Shown here: positions 1 through 8,701 of the stretch, piece after piece
Layout of the letters: each line of letters starts with the position of its first letter
Position numbering within the stretch: position 1 is the stretch's first letter
Source: Pseudoalteromonas sp. 0303
GTDB taxonomy: Bacteria; Pseudomonadota; Gammaproteobacteria; Enterobacterales; Alteromonadaceae
Direction: 5' to 3'
Length of the DNA stretch: 64,000 bases
Assembly: GCF_013349995.1 (NCBI RefSeq)
Contig: NZ_JABVXF010000024.1
Coordinates: 1-64,000, forward strand
Program-made: the position numbers and the translations under genes
Notes under the pieces: model-generated
Told to the model about the DNA's origin: nothing
Databases searched by the model: none
What the model saw: only the letters and a program-made list of their open reading frames with translations

Positions 1-76
1 AGTTAGTTGCCTAACTACGGATTGTGCATGATCATTCTGATCGGTCAACTGATCAACTTCTTAACTGATCAGCATT

Positions 77-108
77 AGGCGAGCGTGCCGACTTTTTTTT
101 TAGCTATT
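77..108 (+). terminator. Weak terminator-like hairpin plus T-run at left edge
   Basis: A short GC-rich hairpin (GGC..GCC) is followed by a run of nine T on the plus strand. It may end a plus-strand transcript that starts left of the window. The stem is only a few pairs long, so this is tentative. Confidence 0.3.
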
Positions 109-117
109 TTATAACGA

Positions 118-1836
118 CTATTCGCGTGTCTGCCCTAAGTATCGTTTGGCTTTACTCGCTTTCACTTTATCTAAGTCGACAAGCACTAAACCATCGATGC
201 AGTTATTAAACTCAGGATCGATGCTAAAACTTAAAAATTGTACGCCACCAGGTTCGCAAAGCTCTGTGTATTGTTTAAATAGGGTTGGGACTTGCGCGCC
301 GATATTGGCAAGTACATGCTTAAGTTCAACAAAGTCTTCTTTAATATCATCCCCAGCAAATAACTGAGCACATTGCTTTTTTTGTGATTCGGTATGGCGA
401 TATTCATTCTTGGGGATAGCTAACACTTGTTTAGCACCATAATAATGCTGGTAATAATGAACGAGTAGTGATTTAGCTTGCTCGGGGAGTGCGTTAGATA
501 CGCTAACTGCGCCAAACAAATAGCGGTATTGCGGGTAGCGGTTCACAAATGCGCCAATGCCAAACCACAAATAGTCTAGGCTCTTTCTACCCCAGTATTT
601 GGGTTGCACAAAGCTGCGACCAAGCTCAATGCCCTTTTCAAAATACGGCGCCATATCATCGCTGTAGCTAAATAGGCTGTCGGTATATAAACCTTTGCGG
701 CCATGTTTTTCTATAATGTCTTGTGCGCAGGCAAGTCGGTATGCGCCGACTAGTTCAAGTTGCTTAGCATCCCACAGTACAAGGTGTTGATAATCCATGT
801 CGTATTTATCTATATCTCGGCGTTTGCCACTGCCTTCACCGACTGCCCGAAACGCAATTTCACGTAGTCGCCCCAGTTCACGGAAAATCGGTGAGCTACC
901 ACAGTATTGATAAAAGTAAATTTTCATACCATCAGAGGTTTCTCCCAATAACTCACACTCTTCAATGGCTTTTTTAAGGTCTTTCGTTGCTTCTGGACTG
1001 GCAATAGGGGTTTGCGTTTTTAACGGCAGAGGCTTTTTTGTGATGAGTCGATACAACTGCTTTCTTATCAGCTGAGCTATTTCTTTGTCTTTTAAATTCT
1101 CGATTAAATATGACTCAGGTGGGATGGACGCGCCAATTTCAAACTCTAATGATTTTTGTCGTTGTTTAAACATCTCTTTGACTAACAGCAAACTGGCTAA
1201 GGGTTTGTAGATCATTGAGGTGCCGTAAAATAATGGGCTGTTTTTCGCTTTAATGTAAATAGGCAAAATAGGTGCGTTGGCTTTCTTTGCCATACGTAAA
1301 AAGCCAGTATTCCATTTACAGTCTTTAATACCAGTTGGACTTAAGCGTGACACCTCACCTGCAGGAAAGATTAATAACGCACCGTCTGATTTTAAATGCT
1401 TTTGGATATTAGCAAGTTCTTTCTTTTTACTTGTACCAGAGAGGTTATCAACGGGAAGGAGTAACGAGTGCATCGGAGTGATTGACATCAGCATGCGGTT
1501 TGCAACGACTTTTAAGTTAGGGCGTACACTTGATAAGACTTTGATTAGCGCTAATGCATCAAGAGAGCCGATAGGGTGGTTAGCGACAATAACGACATTA
1601 CCTTCACTAGGAATATGTTCCATTTGCTTTGGCTTGTAGCGCGTGTCAAAGTCTAGCTCATCAAGTACTTGCTCTACAAACTCAAGTCCTTGTAAGTGTG
1701 GGTATGCATCACCAAAGGCAACAAACTCTTGCTCATGTAATAAATAACCCAGACCTTTCTTTACTAAGCCTTTTACTTTTGGTGAATTTTCTAACTGTGG
1801 TAAATTTGCTTCTATTACTTTATCAACACTGATCAT
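118..1836 (-). CDS. Two-domain acyltransferase: PlsC-like O-acyltransferase plus GNAT/hemolysin-like N-acyltransferase (OlsF-like)
   Basis: The N-terminal half has lysophospholipid acyltransferase motifs: a NHPIGSLDA block near residue 90 (HP-x-G-x-x-D form) and FPAGEVSR near residue 160. The C-terminal half carries the OlsB/'putative hemolysin' signature, ELGRSFVQPKYWGRKSLDY, after a GAYRLA strand. This order is that of OlsF, which makes ornithine lipids (phosphorus-free membrane lipids) from ornithine in two acylation steps; the family link is by motif only. An ATG at 1851 is possible, but the ATG at 1836 has GAGG five bases upstream, so I prefer it (572 aa). No signal peptide is seen; such enzymes act at the inner membrane. 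The gene is monocistronic and divergent from the dehydrogenase at 1948. A plain lysophospholipid acyltransferase with another amine substrate is the alternative. Confidence 0.75.
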   Translation of the reverse strand: MISVDKVIEANLPQLENSPKVKGLVKKGLGYLLHEQEFVAFGDAYPHLQGLEFVEQVLDELDFDTRYKPKQMEHIPSEGNVVIVANHPIGSLDALALIKVLSSVRPNLKVVANRMLMSITPMHSLLLPVDNLSGTSKKKELANIQKHLKSDGALLIFPAGEVSRLSPTGIKDCKWNTGFLRMAKKANAPILPIYIKAKNSPLFYGTSMIYKPLASLLLVKEMFKQRQKSLEFEIGASIPPESYLIENLKDKEIAQLIRKQLYRLITKKPLPLKTQTPIASPEATKDLKKAIEECELLGETSDGMKIYFYQYCGSSPIFRELGRLREIAFRAVGEGSGKRRDIDKYDMDYQHLVLWDAKQLELVGAYRLACAQDIIEKHGRKGLYTDSLFSYSDDMAPYFEKGIELGRSFVQPKYWGRKSLDYLWFGIGAFVNRYPQYRYLFGAVSVSNALPEQAKSLLVHYYQHYYGAKQVLAIPKNEYRHTESQKKQCAQLFAGDDIKEDFVELKHVLANIGAQVPTLFKQYTELCEPGGVQFLSFSIDPEFNNCIDGLVLVDLDKVKASKAKRYLGQTRE

Positions 1837-1947
1837 ACAAACCTCAAACATAAACGCATTCAGCGATGAGGTTAGGGTAAGAGTTCGCTGTGACAGTTAG
1901 GTTGCAGTTGTGTGACTTTTTAAAGAGCGCTTCGAGTACGAGGCAAA

Positions 1948-2880
1948 ATGGAGAAGACAATGATTTTACTTGTAGCTGTAACAGGCCGAGATTGCAGCCA
2001 ATTAATTGCCCGATTACAAGCGTTATTACCAGAGGTTGACGTGCAGCTTTGGTCTGAATGCACTGATTACCAAGCCGTGGAGTTTGTATTGGCTTGGAAT
2101 GCCCCTGCTGATTTATGGCCTAAGCTGGTAAATTTAAAAGCGGTTTCTTCATTTGGGGCTGGCGTTGATAGCATCGACTTAACAAAGATAGCGGCGCACG
2201 TCCCCGTTGTTAGAATTGTTGATGATAATCTTGCAAATGATATGGCAGAGTACGTGCTGACCCATGTGTTGGCACACAAGCTGAGACTCAAAGAATATTA
2301 TTTAAAACAATCAGCCAGTACTTGGAAGCCAAAGCGAGCGTATTCACATCAACATGTGGGTATTTTGGGTTATGGTGAACTAGGTAAAGTCTGTGCTAAG
2401 CGGTTACTCGCAAATGGCTTTAGAGTGAGTGCTTGGTCTAATAGTGAAAAACACGATGCTGAAGTAAGTACCTATTACACACAGCAGGGGTTAGATGACA
2501 TGCTTGGTCAACTTGATTATCTCGTGTGCTTGCTGCCACTTAACCAACACACTCAGGGTATCATTAACAAATCACTGCTAAGTAAATTGCAAAATCATGC
2601 GGTGCTTATTAATGTTGCCAGAGGCAAGCATGTTGTCGATGAAGATTTGCTTGAAGCACTTGATAGTGAGCAATTACGCGGCGCTACCCTTGATGTGTTC
2701 AGCGAAGAGCCTTTACCTAAGTCGCATGCTTACTGGTCTCATGAAAAGGTGACCTTAACACCTCACTGTGCTGCATTGTCAGATTTAGAGACTGTGACTT
2801 TGCAAATTGCGGGTAATGTCAAAAGATTAATTGAAGGTAAAAATCTAATAAATCAGGTTGATAGAATAAAAGGTTATTGA
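1948..2880 (+). CDS. D-isomer 2-hydroxyacid dehydrogenase (glyoxylate/hydroxypyruvate reductase A-like)
   Basis: This is an NAD(P)-dependent 2-hydroxyacid dehydrogenase of 310 aa, close to E. coli GhrA in length. A Rossmann motif GYGELGKVCAKRL lies near residues 140-152. The catalytic set is present: Arg in NVARGKHVVDEDLL, Glu in DVFSEEPLP and His in LTPHCAA. The expected reaction is reduction of glyoxylate or hydroxypyruvate in the cytosol; the real substrate cannot be read from sequence. An in-frame ATG at 1960 with GGAGA upstream is an equally good start. The gene is followed by a separate short gene with its own ribosome binding site. Confidence 0.85.
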   Translation: MEKTMILLVAVTGRDCSQLIARLQALLPEVDVQLWSECTDYQAVEFVLAWNAPADLWPKLVNLKAVSSFGAGVDSIDLTKIAAHVPVVRIVDDNLANDMAEYVLTHVLAHKLRLKEYYLKQSASTWKPKRAYSHQHVGILGYGELGKVCAKRLLANGFRVSAWSNSEKHDAEVSTYYTQQGLDDMLGQLDYLVCLLPLNQHTQGIINKSLLSKLQNHAVLINVARGKHVVDEDLLEALDSEQLRGATLDVFSEEPLPKSHAYWSHEKVTLTPHCAALSDLETVTLQIAGNVKRLIEGKNLINQVDRIKGY

Positions 2881-2976
2881 CAAATTACAAATTAGTTTAA
2901 TATACACCTTGTTAACATCTGTAACTTTGCTATTCTGTTGTTGCTCAATAAAAAACAACAATAAAAAAGAGGCGTT

Positions 2977-3111
2977 ATGAAATCTAATCAAGGTGGAGCT
3001 AAATTTAGTCTAGTCGTAGTGTCAGTAATCGTTCTTGGTGTTTCAGCATGGTTTAATCAAGCGAATGCGTCGGAGCAGCCAGCTCAGGCTATTGAAGTAA
3101 GCCAATCATAA
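2977..3111 (+). CDS. 44-residue microprotein with signal peptide or single membrane segment
   Basis: An ATG with a strong AAAGAGG ribosome binding site five bases upstream opens a 44-codon frame. The product begins with a basic and polar stretch, then a hydrophobic segment (FSLVVVSVIVLGVSAWF, about residues 10-26), then NQANA before a short polar tail. ANA followed by SEQ could be a signal peptidase I site, giving a 13-residue secreted peptide; otherwise it is a single-pass membrane microprotein. The region upstream is AT-rich and promoter-like. I do not recognise the family. The good ribosome binding site, the hydrophobic core and its placement between two well-defined genes make it a likely real gene. 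Confidence 0.55.
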   Translation: MKSNQGGAKFSLVVVSVIVLGVSAWFNQANASEQPAQAIEVSQS

Positions 3112-3173
3112 CCAACCAATCACAGTTAATATGTGCAGCATGTTTTTATGCTGCACTTCAATCACTTATTCTA

Positions 3174-3755
3174 TTAACTTCTTTTTGAATGGATTTCTCT
3201 GTTCTCGTGTTTCTTCTCGTCTGACTTTTTAATCATCACATACGTCGCACCGCTACCACCATGATGCTTAAGGGCGCTATGAAAGGCTAAAACCGCTGGA
3301 ATTTCTTGCAGCCACTTATTGGCATAGCTCTTTAAAATACCCGGCTGTGATTTATTTTTGATACCAATACCATGGCGAATTAGTACGACACGAATATTTC
3401 GTTTATGGCAGTCATCAATAAAATTAAAAAGCGTACTGCGCGCTCGTTGAAGAGGCTGACCATGCAAATCAAGCGTGGCATCGAGTTGATATTTAGCTAA
3501 GCGCAGATTTTTATATACTTGGCCTTGTACGCCATCTTTTTTAAATGCCAATATGGCATGAGGATCTAATAGCTCAACGAATTCAGTACGTAAATAGTTT
3601 TCATCAATTGCTAAATCACACTCAGCTGCTTTACGTTTTTCTTGTTGCGCTAAAGAAGGGCCCTGTTTCGTGGAATCAAATTGAACAGTGTCATGCTTAA
3701 GAGGTTTTACGTCTTCCATTGATGAGAGAAATAAGTCGAAGTCGTTTAATGACAT
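3174..3755 (-). CDS. smrA: Smr-domain protein, SmrA (YdaL) type
   Basis: The 193-aa protein starts with FDLFLSSMEDVKPLK, which matches the N-terminus of E. coli SmrA/YdaL rather than SmrB. The Smr (small MutS-related) nuclease-type domain runs from about residue 92 to 178, with LDLHGQ at 95-100, RHGIG near 127-131 and the closing HHGGSGATYV. Smr domains are nucleic-acid-binding or nicking modules; SmrB has a role in ribosome rescue, while the role of SmrA is less settled. A GGAGGT ribosome binding site precedes the ATG. A MITE-like repeat begins about 20 bases upstream, so the promoter must lie in or beyond that element. Confidence 0.85.
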   Translation of the reverse strand: MSLNDFDLFLSSMEDVKPLKHDTVQFDSTKQGPSLAQQEKRKAAECDLAIDENYLRTEFVELLDPHAILAFKKDGVQGQVYKNLRLAKYQLDATLDLHGQPLQRARSTLFNFIDDCHKRNIRVVLIRHGIGIKNKSQPGILKSYANKWLQEIPAVLAFHSALKHHGGSGATYVMIKKSDEKKHENREIHSKRS

Positions 3756-3776
3756 AAGGTACCTCCAAATTAATTA

Positions 3777-4037
3777 TACCCAAACCACCTCAAGGTGCGA
3801 GTTTCAGTTGGAATTAAAAGCGATTTAGGCAAGGCATTGATTGCAAATAATAGTGGTTCTATTGTTAAAATCAATAACGCAGTATAAATCGCTTTTAAAC
3901 CAACCCTCTGGGCGTTTCACAGGCACTTACTCTCATCGTTGTTACTTCTTAAAAGGGACCACCATTCTTGCAAAGTAACGCCTTGATATTAAGCACCTGT
4001 GAAACGCTGAATTCTGCATCTTGAGGTGGCTTGGGTA
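3777..4037. mobile_element. MITE-like element, 261 bp, with terminal inverted repeats and TA flanks
   Basis: The ends are near-perfect inverted repeats: tacccaaaccacctcaagg at the left, and the reverse complement of tcttgaggtggcttgggta at the right, with few mismatches over about 22 bp. Each end is flanked by TA (3775-3776 and 4038-4039), the target duplication typical of Tc1/mariner-IS630 transposition. Inside are two further hairpins: a perfect 14-bp pair (3814-3827 with 3885-3898, ttaaaagcgattta) and a perfect 11-bp pair (3913-3923 with 3996-4006, cgtttcacagg). There is no coding capacity, so it would need a transposase supplied in trans. It lies between smrA and the gene at 4167. A solo end of the same repeat occurs at 26820. 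Confidence 0.8.
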
Positions 4038-4081
4038 TATGTACGCCATTAATGGTATCTCAGTTCAATCATTTTGTAAGT

Positions 4082-4113
4082 AAAAAAAAGCCCAAGCAGA
4101 GGGCTGCTTGGGC
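4082..4113 (-). terminator. Rho-independent terminator of the minus-strand small membrane gene
   Basis: The arms GCCCAAGCA (4090-4098) and TGCTTGGGC (4105-4113) pair perfectly around six bases. On the minus strand the stem is followed by a U tract from the A-run at 4082-4089. Confidence 0.85.
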
Positions 4114-4166
4114 ATAAAAGCTGATAGATGGGATAGCCTATTCTATCAATTTATCTTAGGAGAAGA

Positions 4167-4412
4167 TTAACCTTGATTGATATTCAATTGGCCAAATGTG
4201 TAGACCTTGAATAAATAAAATGTGTTGATCAACACCAAGCTCATATTTGAGATAACGCTTGATGACATCAGATCTAAACTAAACGATAAAAATAATAAAC
4301 TACACGCGCTAATCGCTGCAAAACGCAGTAATGTAAGCTGGTTAATAAAAAATGCACCTAGTCCTAGTGCAAGTAACGTTAAGTTTAAAAGCCAATCTAG
4401 CTCGTTTAGCAT
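4167..4412 (-). CDS. Small membrane protein with three predicted membrane segments
   Basis: From the ATG at 4412 the product is 81 aa and almost wholly hydrophobic, with segments around LLNLTLLALGLGAFFI, FAAISACSLLFLSF and the C-terminal VLINTFYLFKVY. The pattern recalls YgjV-like small inner-membrane proteins, but I cannot assign a family with confidence. The frame extends upstream to a TTG at 4484, but those residues are polar and unlike a membrane-protein start, so I prefer 4412 even though its ribosome binding site is weak. It is followed on its strand by a strong terminator at 4082-4113. Confidence 0.6.
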   Translation of the reverse strand: MLNELDWLLNLTLLALGLGAFFINQLTLLRFAAISACSLLFLSFSLDLMSSSVISNMSLVLINTFYLFKVYTFGQLNINQG

Positions 4413-4512
4413 GGTCGTATCTGATCGTGTCTGTGTTGAAAAAGGAGCGCCATTATGGTGATCTTTTACACAGCTTTCAACCAAGTAATTTTAAATTTTC
4501 GGATTAGATTTT

Positions 4513-4956
4513 TTAATCCATTATCAGCTTTTTCATGGCCGCAAAAAATCCACTTTGCTCTGTCACGCGATACTTCTGGCAGGTATCTGGTTTGCGCTTA
4601 TCTTGGCACAGGTAAATAATGTTGCGGCTTAGGTCTGCACGGGGGCTGAGGGTTGAATCAAATAAGTTTGCACCATAGCCAAAAACCCCTGGCCAAAATA
4701 TACTTTGTGAGACCATACCTAGCTTTTCATAAGTGATTAACACAGGTTTGGGCGTAATTAGCAGAATTAATACAACTGCTGCGAGCGCGTACCACCGTGT
4801 TTTACTTTTTTTAAGTTCGACTTCAGGAACGCTTTGCTGCGCAGCTTGTGCACGCGCTTGTTGCTGGGGGGATGGTCTTTGGCGCTTTGCTTGTGTTGGT
4901 TTTTTTCGTGCAGGTGTTTTACCAAGCAAAGATTGTTTTTTTATTTTATTAGACAT
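4513..4956 (-). CDS. Hypothetical protein with basic N-terminus and one membrane segment
   Basis: This 147-aa protein has a very basic, Gln/Pro/Ala-rich cytosolic N-terminus (residues 1-55), then one membrane segment (YALAAVVLILLITPKPVLI, about 56-74). A C-terminal domain of about 70 residues follows, presumably periplasmic, with two cysteines in YLCQDKRKPDTC that could form a disulfide. I do not recognise the family. It is upstream of and co-directional with the small membrane gene ending at 4167, and divergent from the response regulator at 5108. Confidence 0.6.
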   Translation of the reverse strand: MSNKIKKQSLLGKTPARKKPTQAKRQRPSPQQQARAQAAQQSVPEVELKKSKTRWYALAAVVLILLITPKPVLITYEKLGMVSQSIFWPGVFGYGANLFDSTLSPRADLSRNIIYLCQDKRKPDTCQKYRVTEQSGFFAAMKKLIMD

Positions 4957-5107
4957 AAAGCTTATCTGGCCTTTTAAACATAGGTCTCTATAATGAGATT
5001 ATAACGAAGTTTTTGATATAATAGTCAAATTCAAATCACTTATAGCTTAAATGCGTTACACTCTACAGTGCAATGAGTGTTTATCTTCATAGTTTAAGAG
5101 GAATAGT

Positions 5108-5491
5108 ATGGATACGCAGCTTTCAATTCTTATTGTGGACGACGTAGGCACAGTTCGCAGTTTTTTAAATCAAACATTAATGCACCTAGGTATCGATAAT
5201 GTGCGTGAGGCTTCTACGGCCGCGCAGTGTTTAAGCGCATGTAAAGAAAAAGAGTTCAATATTATCTTTTTAGATATTGAATTACCCGATGGTGACGGCA
5301 AAGAGATTATCTCGCAAATCAACGAAATTTCGCCTGAAGCAAATGTGGTCATGGTTTCGGCTCATTCGACAGTAGAAAATGTTAAAGAGGCGATCGAAAA
5401 GGGGGCTAAAGGATTTGTTGTTAAACCTTTTACACCTAAGAAAATTGCAGCGATGCTGAAGAAGTTTTACCCTGAGCTGGAAATTGTCTAG
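5108..5491 (+). CDS. Receiver-only response regulator (CheY-like)
   Basis: The 127-aa protein is a single receiver domain with no output domain. It has the acidic pair in ILIVDDVG, the phosphoacceptor Asp56 in IFLDIELPDGDG, the switch Ser in MVSAHST and the conserved Lys in VVKPFTPKK. Single-domain regulators pass phosphoryl groups along relays or bind a target protein directly. No kinase gene adjoins it, so its partner is unknown. A weak GAGG precedes the start. The bidirectional terminator at 5543-5572 ends it and rpsT. Confidence 0.9.
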   Translation: MDTQLSILIVDDVGTVRSFLNQTLMHLGIDNVREASTAAQCLSACKEKEFNIIFLDIELPDGDGKEIISQINEISPEANVVMVSAHSTVENVKEAIEKGAKGFVVKPFTPKKIAAMLKKFYPELEIV

Positions 5492-5542
5492 CTAATTAAT
5501 TTAATGAGGTAAATTGAGCGATTACTTTGTTAAATTCTAAAT

Positions 5543-5572
5543 AAAAAAAAACCGGCATAAGCCGGTTTTTTA
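5543..5572. terminator. Bidirectional terminator between the receiver gene and rpsT
   Basis: The stem ACCGGC (5551-5556) and GCCGGT (5561-5566) is extended by an A-run on the left and a T-run on the right, so it serves both convergent genes. Confidence 0.9.
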
Positions 5573-5591
5573 TATATTCATCAAAAACAAA

Positions 5592-5852
5592 TTATAGCGC
5601 TTTGATTTTAGCTGCTAAACGGCTCTTATGACGAGCTGCTTTGTTCTTGTGGATTAGACCTTTAGTTGCGTAACGGTCTAGGATAGGTGTTGCAACAGCG
5701 AATGCTGCTTGTGCAGCTTCTTTGTCGCCCGCTTCAATAGCAGTAACTACTTTTTTGAAGTAAGTACGCATCATTGAACGACGGCTTGCGTTATGTTGAC
5801 GATTTTTTTCGCTCGTAATAGCGCGTTTTTTTGCAGACTTGATGTTAGCCAA
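5592..5852 (-). CDS. rpsT: 30S ribosomal protein S20
   Basis: The 86-aa basic protein has the standard bS20 start ([16 protein letters not shown]) and the helical Lys/Arg-rich body that binds 16S rRNA. Length equals that of E. coli S20. It is divergent from murJ, with a 240-base intergenic stretch that must hold both promoters. In many gammaproteobacteria rpsT lies next to murJ/ribF in this same orientation. Confidence 0.98.
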   Translation of the reverse strand: MANIKSAKKRAITSEKNRQHNASRRSMMRTYFKKVVTAIEAGDKEAAQAAFAVATPILDRYATKGLIHKNKAARHKSRLAAKIKAL

Positions 5853-6095
5853 GGTTTGCTCCTAACAATCTTAAAATAAGCTTAATTTAAAGGCCGTGGA
5901 ATATGCCTGTTTTTATCATGAATGTCAACGAAATTTTGACATCTCAAGAAAAACTGCTCCTTATAACGAACATCAATTTGCCGCTTTAGCAGTTAATATC
6001 GCTATTGTAACAAAGGGTCGGGTTCGAGCCTAGTGCTTTAAAGATATTTTAGGCATAATCGCCCATCTTAGAAGTTTTTTGATAATGGGTTTAAG

Positions 6096-7676
6096 GTGGC
6101 AAAAGGATTATTTCGTTCTGGGATGATTGTTAGTGCAATGACGATGATCTCGCGTATTTTAGGGTTAGTGCGAGATGCTGTTGTGGCAAATCTGCTAGGT
6201 GCCAGTGCTGCTGCGGATGTGTTTTTGTTTGCCAATCGAATTCCTAACTTTTTAAGACGTTTGTTTGCCGAAGGAGCCTTTGCCCAAGCTTTTGTGCCGG
6301 TTTTATCTGAGATAAAAGAACAACAAGGCGATGATAAAGTCAGGCTGTTTGTTGCTCAAGCTGCCGGTACGTTAGGTACTATTTTATTAATTGTCACCTT
6401 GTTTGGGGTGATTGCTTCCCCTGTGATAGCGGCCTTATTCGGAACTGGCTGGTTTATCGATTGGTGGCAAGGAGGCGAAAATGGCGAAAAGTTCGTGCTT
6501 GCCAGTGCACTGTTAAAACTGACTTTCCCTTATTTATTTTTTGTGAGCCTGGTTGCCCTGAGTGGTGCGGTTATGAACGTATATAATCGCTTTGCTGTGG
6601 CTGCATTTACGCCTGTGCTGTTGAATGTGTCAATTATCACGTGTGCTGTTTTTCTACACGATAAATTTTCAGTGGGAGCATATGCGCTTGCCATCGGCGT
6701 GTTTGTAGGGGGCTTAGTACAGTTATTGTTCCAGTTGCCATTTTTGTATCGTGCCCGTATGTTGAGCCGGCCTAAATGGGGCTGGCAAGATGAAAACGTT
6801 AAGAAAGTCCGAAAACTTATGCTGCCAGCCTTGTTTGGCGTGTCTATCAGTCAAATAAACCTGTTACTCGACACCATGATCGCCTCTATGTTGATGACCG
6901 GCTCTATCGCGTGGCTCTACTACTCAGACCGTTTAATTGAGTTTCCTCTTGGCTTATTCGGTATCGGTATAGCAACGGTCATATTGCCTGCATTGTCTAA
7001 GTTACATAGCACCAATAGCACAAAAGATTTTCAACTAACCCTCGACTGGGGGGTGAGGTTTGTTATTTTCTTAGGCTTGCCAGCCATGTTTGGCTTAATG
7101 GTGATAAGCCCGCTCATTATTACGGTTTTATTTGATCATGGTGCGTTTCAAAACGGTGAAATTGATCATGTAAAAGCGGTAAGTTACGGTGTGATGGCCT
7201 ACTCAGTGGGACTGGTTAGCTTTATGTTAATCAAGGTGTTAGCTCCGGGTTTTTATTCACGTCAAGATACTAAAACACCGGTAAAAATAGGCATTAAAAC
7301 ACTGGTGTTAAATATGGTGTTTAACATTATGCTAGCGCCCTTTATTGGCTATTTGGGGTTAGCGTTAGCAACCGCGATGTCGGCCAGTTGTAATGCCTAT
7401 TTGTTGTACCATCAACTACGTAAAGAAGGCGTTTATCAGTTTTCTGCGATGAGCCTTGGTTTCACCTTTAAGTGTTTGTTTTCAAGTTTATTAATGGCTG
7501 CTGCAGTGTGGTATGTTGGCCAGCAATTTGCGTGGAAAACATGGTACTTTACTGAACAAGTACTGCTGTTGAGTGGGTTATTAGTGCTGGCTGTTTTTGT
7601 TTACTTTGCGGCCTTATTCATTTTAGGTGTGCGACTAAATACGATAAAAAGTGTTGCAACTACTGAATCAAACTAA
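6096..7676 (+). CDS. murJ: Lipid II flippase MurJ
   Basis: This 526-aa inner-membrane protein of the MOP/MATE superfamily has the MurJ start (GLFRSGMIVSAMTMISRILGLVRD) and about 14 hydrophobic segments. It flips lipid II to the periplasmic side for peptidoglycan synthesis. The start is a GTG at 6096; it is fixed by homology because an ATG at 6085 is out of frame, and the Shine-Dalgarno sequence is poor. It heads the run murJ-ribF-ileS-lspA-fkpB-ispH, all plus strand. Confidence 0.96.
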   Translation: MAKGLFRSGMIVSAMTMISRILGLVRDAVVANLLGASAAADVFLFANRIPNFLRRLFAEGAFAQAFVPVLSEIKEQQGDDKVRLFVAQAAGTLGTILLIVTLFGVIASPVIAALFGTGWFIDWWQGGENGEKFVLASALLKLTFPYLFFVSLVALSGAVMNVYNRFAVAAFTPVLLNVSIITCAVFLHDKFSVGAYALAIGVFVGGLVQLLFQLPFLYRARMLSRPKWGWQDENVKKVRKLMLPALFGVSISQINLLLDTMIASMLMTGSIAWLYYSDRLIEFPLGLFGIGIATVILPALSKLHSTNSTKDFQLTLDWGVRFVIFLGLPAMFGLMVISPLIITVLFDHGAFQNGEIDHVKAVSYGVMAYSVGLVSFMLIKVLAPGFYSRQDTKTPVKIGIKTLVLNMVFNIMLAPFIGYLGLALATAMSASCNAYLLYHQLRKEGVYQFSAMSLGFTFKCLFSSLLMAAAVWYVGQQFAWKTWYFTEQVLLLSGLLVLAVFVYFAALFILGVRLNTIKSVATTESN

Positions 7677-7749
7677 AAAAAAGATTATAATCGGCGCTTC
7701 AAGCCCGATATCAATGTTTTGGGCTCGCTGATAAAGGCAAAAAGGTGGC

Positions 7750-8676
7750 ATGGAGTTAATTAGAGGTATTCACAATATTCGCGCGCAGCATTATGGCTGT
7801 GTGTTGACCATTGGTAATTTTGATGGCGTGCACTTAGGTCATGCAGAAGTGATTAAAGGCTTGCTGCAAGACGCAGAAAAGCATCAATTGCCAAGTACCG
7901 TGATGTTATTTGAGCCTCAGCCACAAGAGTTTTTTGCTAAAGATAATGCACCCGCGCGTTTAACTCGACTACGTGATAAGCTCAGTTTGCTTGCTAAATT
8001 AGGCGTGGAGCGAGTGATTTGCATTAGCTTTAATCAGCAATTTGCCAACATGGAAGCAGAACAGTTTGTCAGCCAAGTATTAGTTGAAAAGCTAGGCGTT
8101 AAAGCATTAACTGTTGGTGATGACTTTTGTTTTGGCAAACGTCGTCGTGGCGATTTTGCGTTACTAAAAACCATGGGCGCTGAGCTGAACATGGATGTGA
8201 AAAGTACTGCAAGTTTTCGCAGACTCAATGATAGAGTAAGTAGTACCCTTATTCGCCATGCGCTTGCTGCAGGGCAATTAGAAGATGCAAAAACTATGTT
8301 AGGTCATGGTTATGCGATTTCTGGACGTGTTATTCATGGCTGGGCGAAAGGTCGTGAATTAGGGTTCAGAACCGCCAATATAGCTCTAAAACGCCAAGTA
8401 TGCCCTGTAAATGGGGTATTTGCGGTTCGAGCAAAAGTTGGTGATAAAGAATTATATGGGGTTGCAAATATTGGCAACAAACCCACATTTAATGGAACAC
8501 GCGCATTGTTAGAAGTCCATCTTTTCGACTTTGCGCAAGACATTTACGGACAATTTATGCACGTGGAGCTAATTAAAAAGCTTCGCGATGAGAAAAAATT
8601 CGAGACATTAACACAACTGACGGCGCAGATTGCAGATGATGTAACCGCCGCTAAGCAGTGTTTTGGTTTAAATTAG
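7750..8676 (+). CDS. ribF: Bifunctional riboflavin kinase / FAD synthetase
   Basis: The 308-aa protein has an N-terminal FMN adenylyltransferase domain (nucleotidyl-transferase motif TIGNFDGVHLGH near residues 21-32, and SSTLIR near 160) and a C-terminal flavokinase domain (GYAISGRVIHGWAKGRELGFRTANI, starting near residue 186). It converts riboflavin to FMN and then FAD in the cytosol. An AAAGGTGG ribosome binding site precedes the ATG. It lies 73 bases after murJ and 25 bases before ileS. Confidence 0.97.
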   Translation: MELIRGIHNIRAQHYGCVLTIGNFDGVHLGHAEVIKGLLQDAEKHQLPSTVMLFEPQPQEFFAKDNAPARLTRLRDKLSLLAKLGVERVICISFNQQFANMEAEQFVSQVLVEKLGVKALTVGDDFCFGKRRRGDFALLKTMGAELNMDVKSTASFRRLNDRVSSTLIRHALAAGQLEDAKTMLGHGYAISGRVIHGWAKGRELGFRTANIALKRQVCPVNGVFAVRAKVGDKELYGVANIGNKPTFNGTRALLEVHLFDFAQDIYGQFMHVELIKKLRDEKKFETLTQLTAQIADDVTAAKQCFGLN

Positions 8677-8701
8677 GTAGCCGATACGGAAAGTAGGATT
8701 A

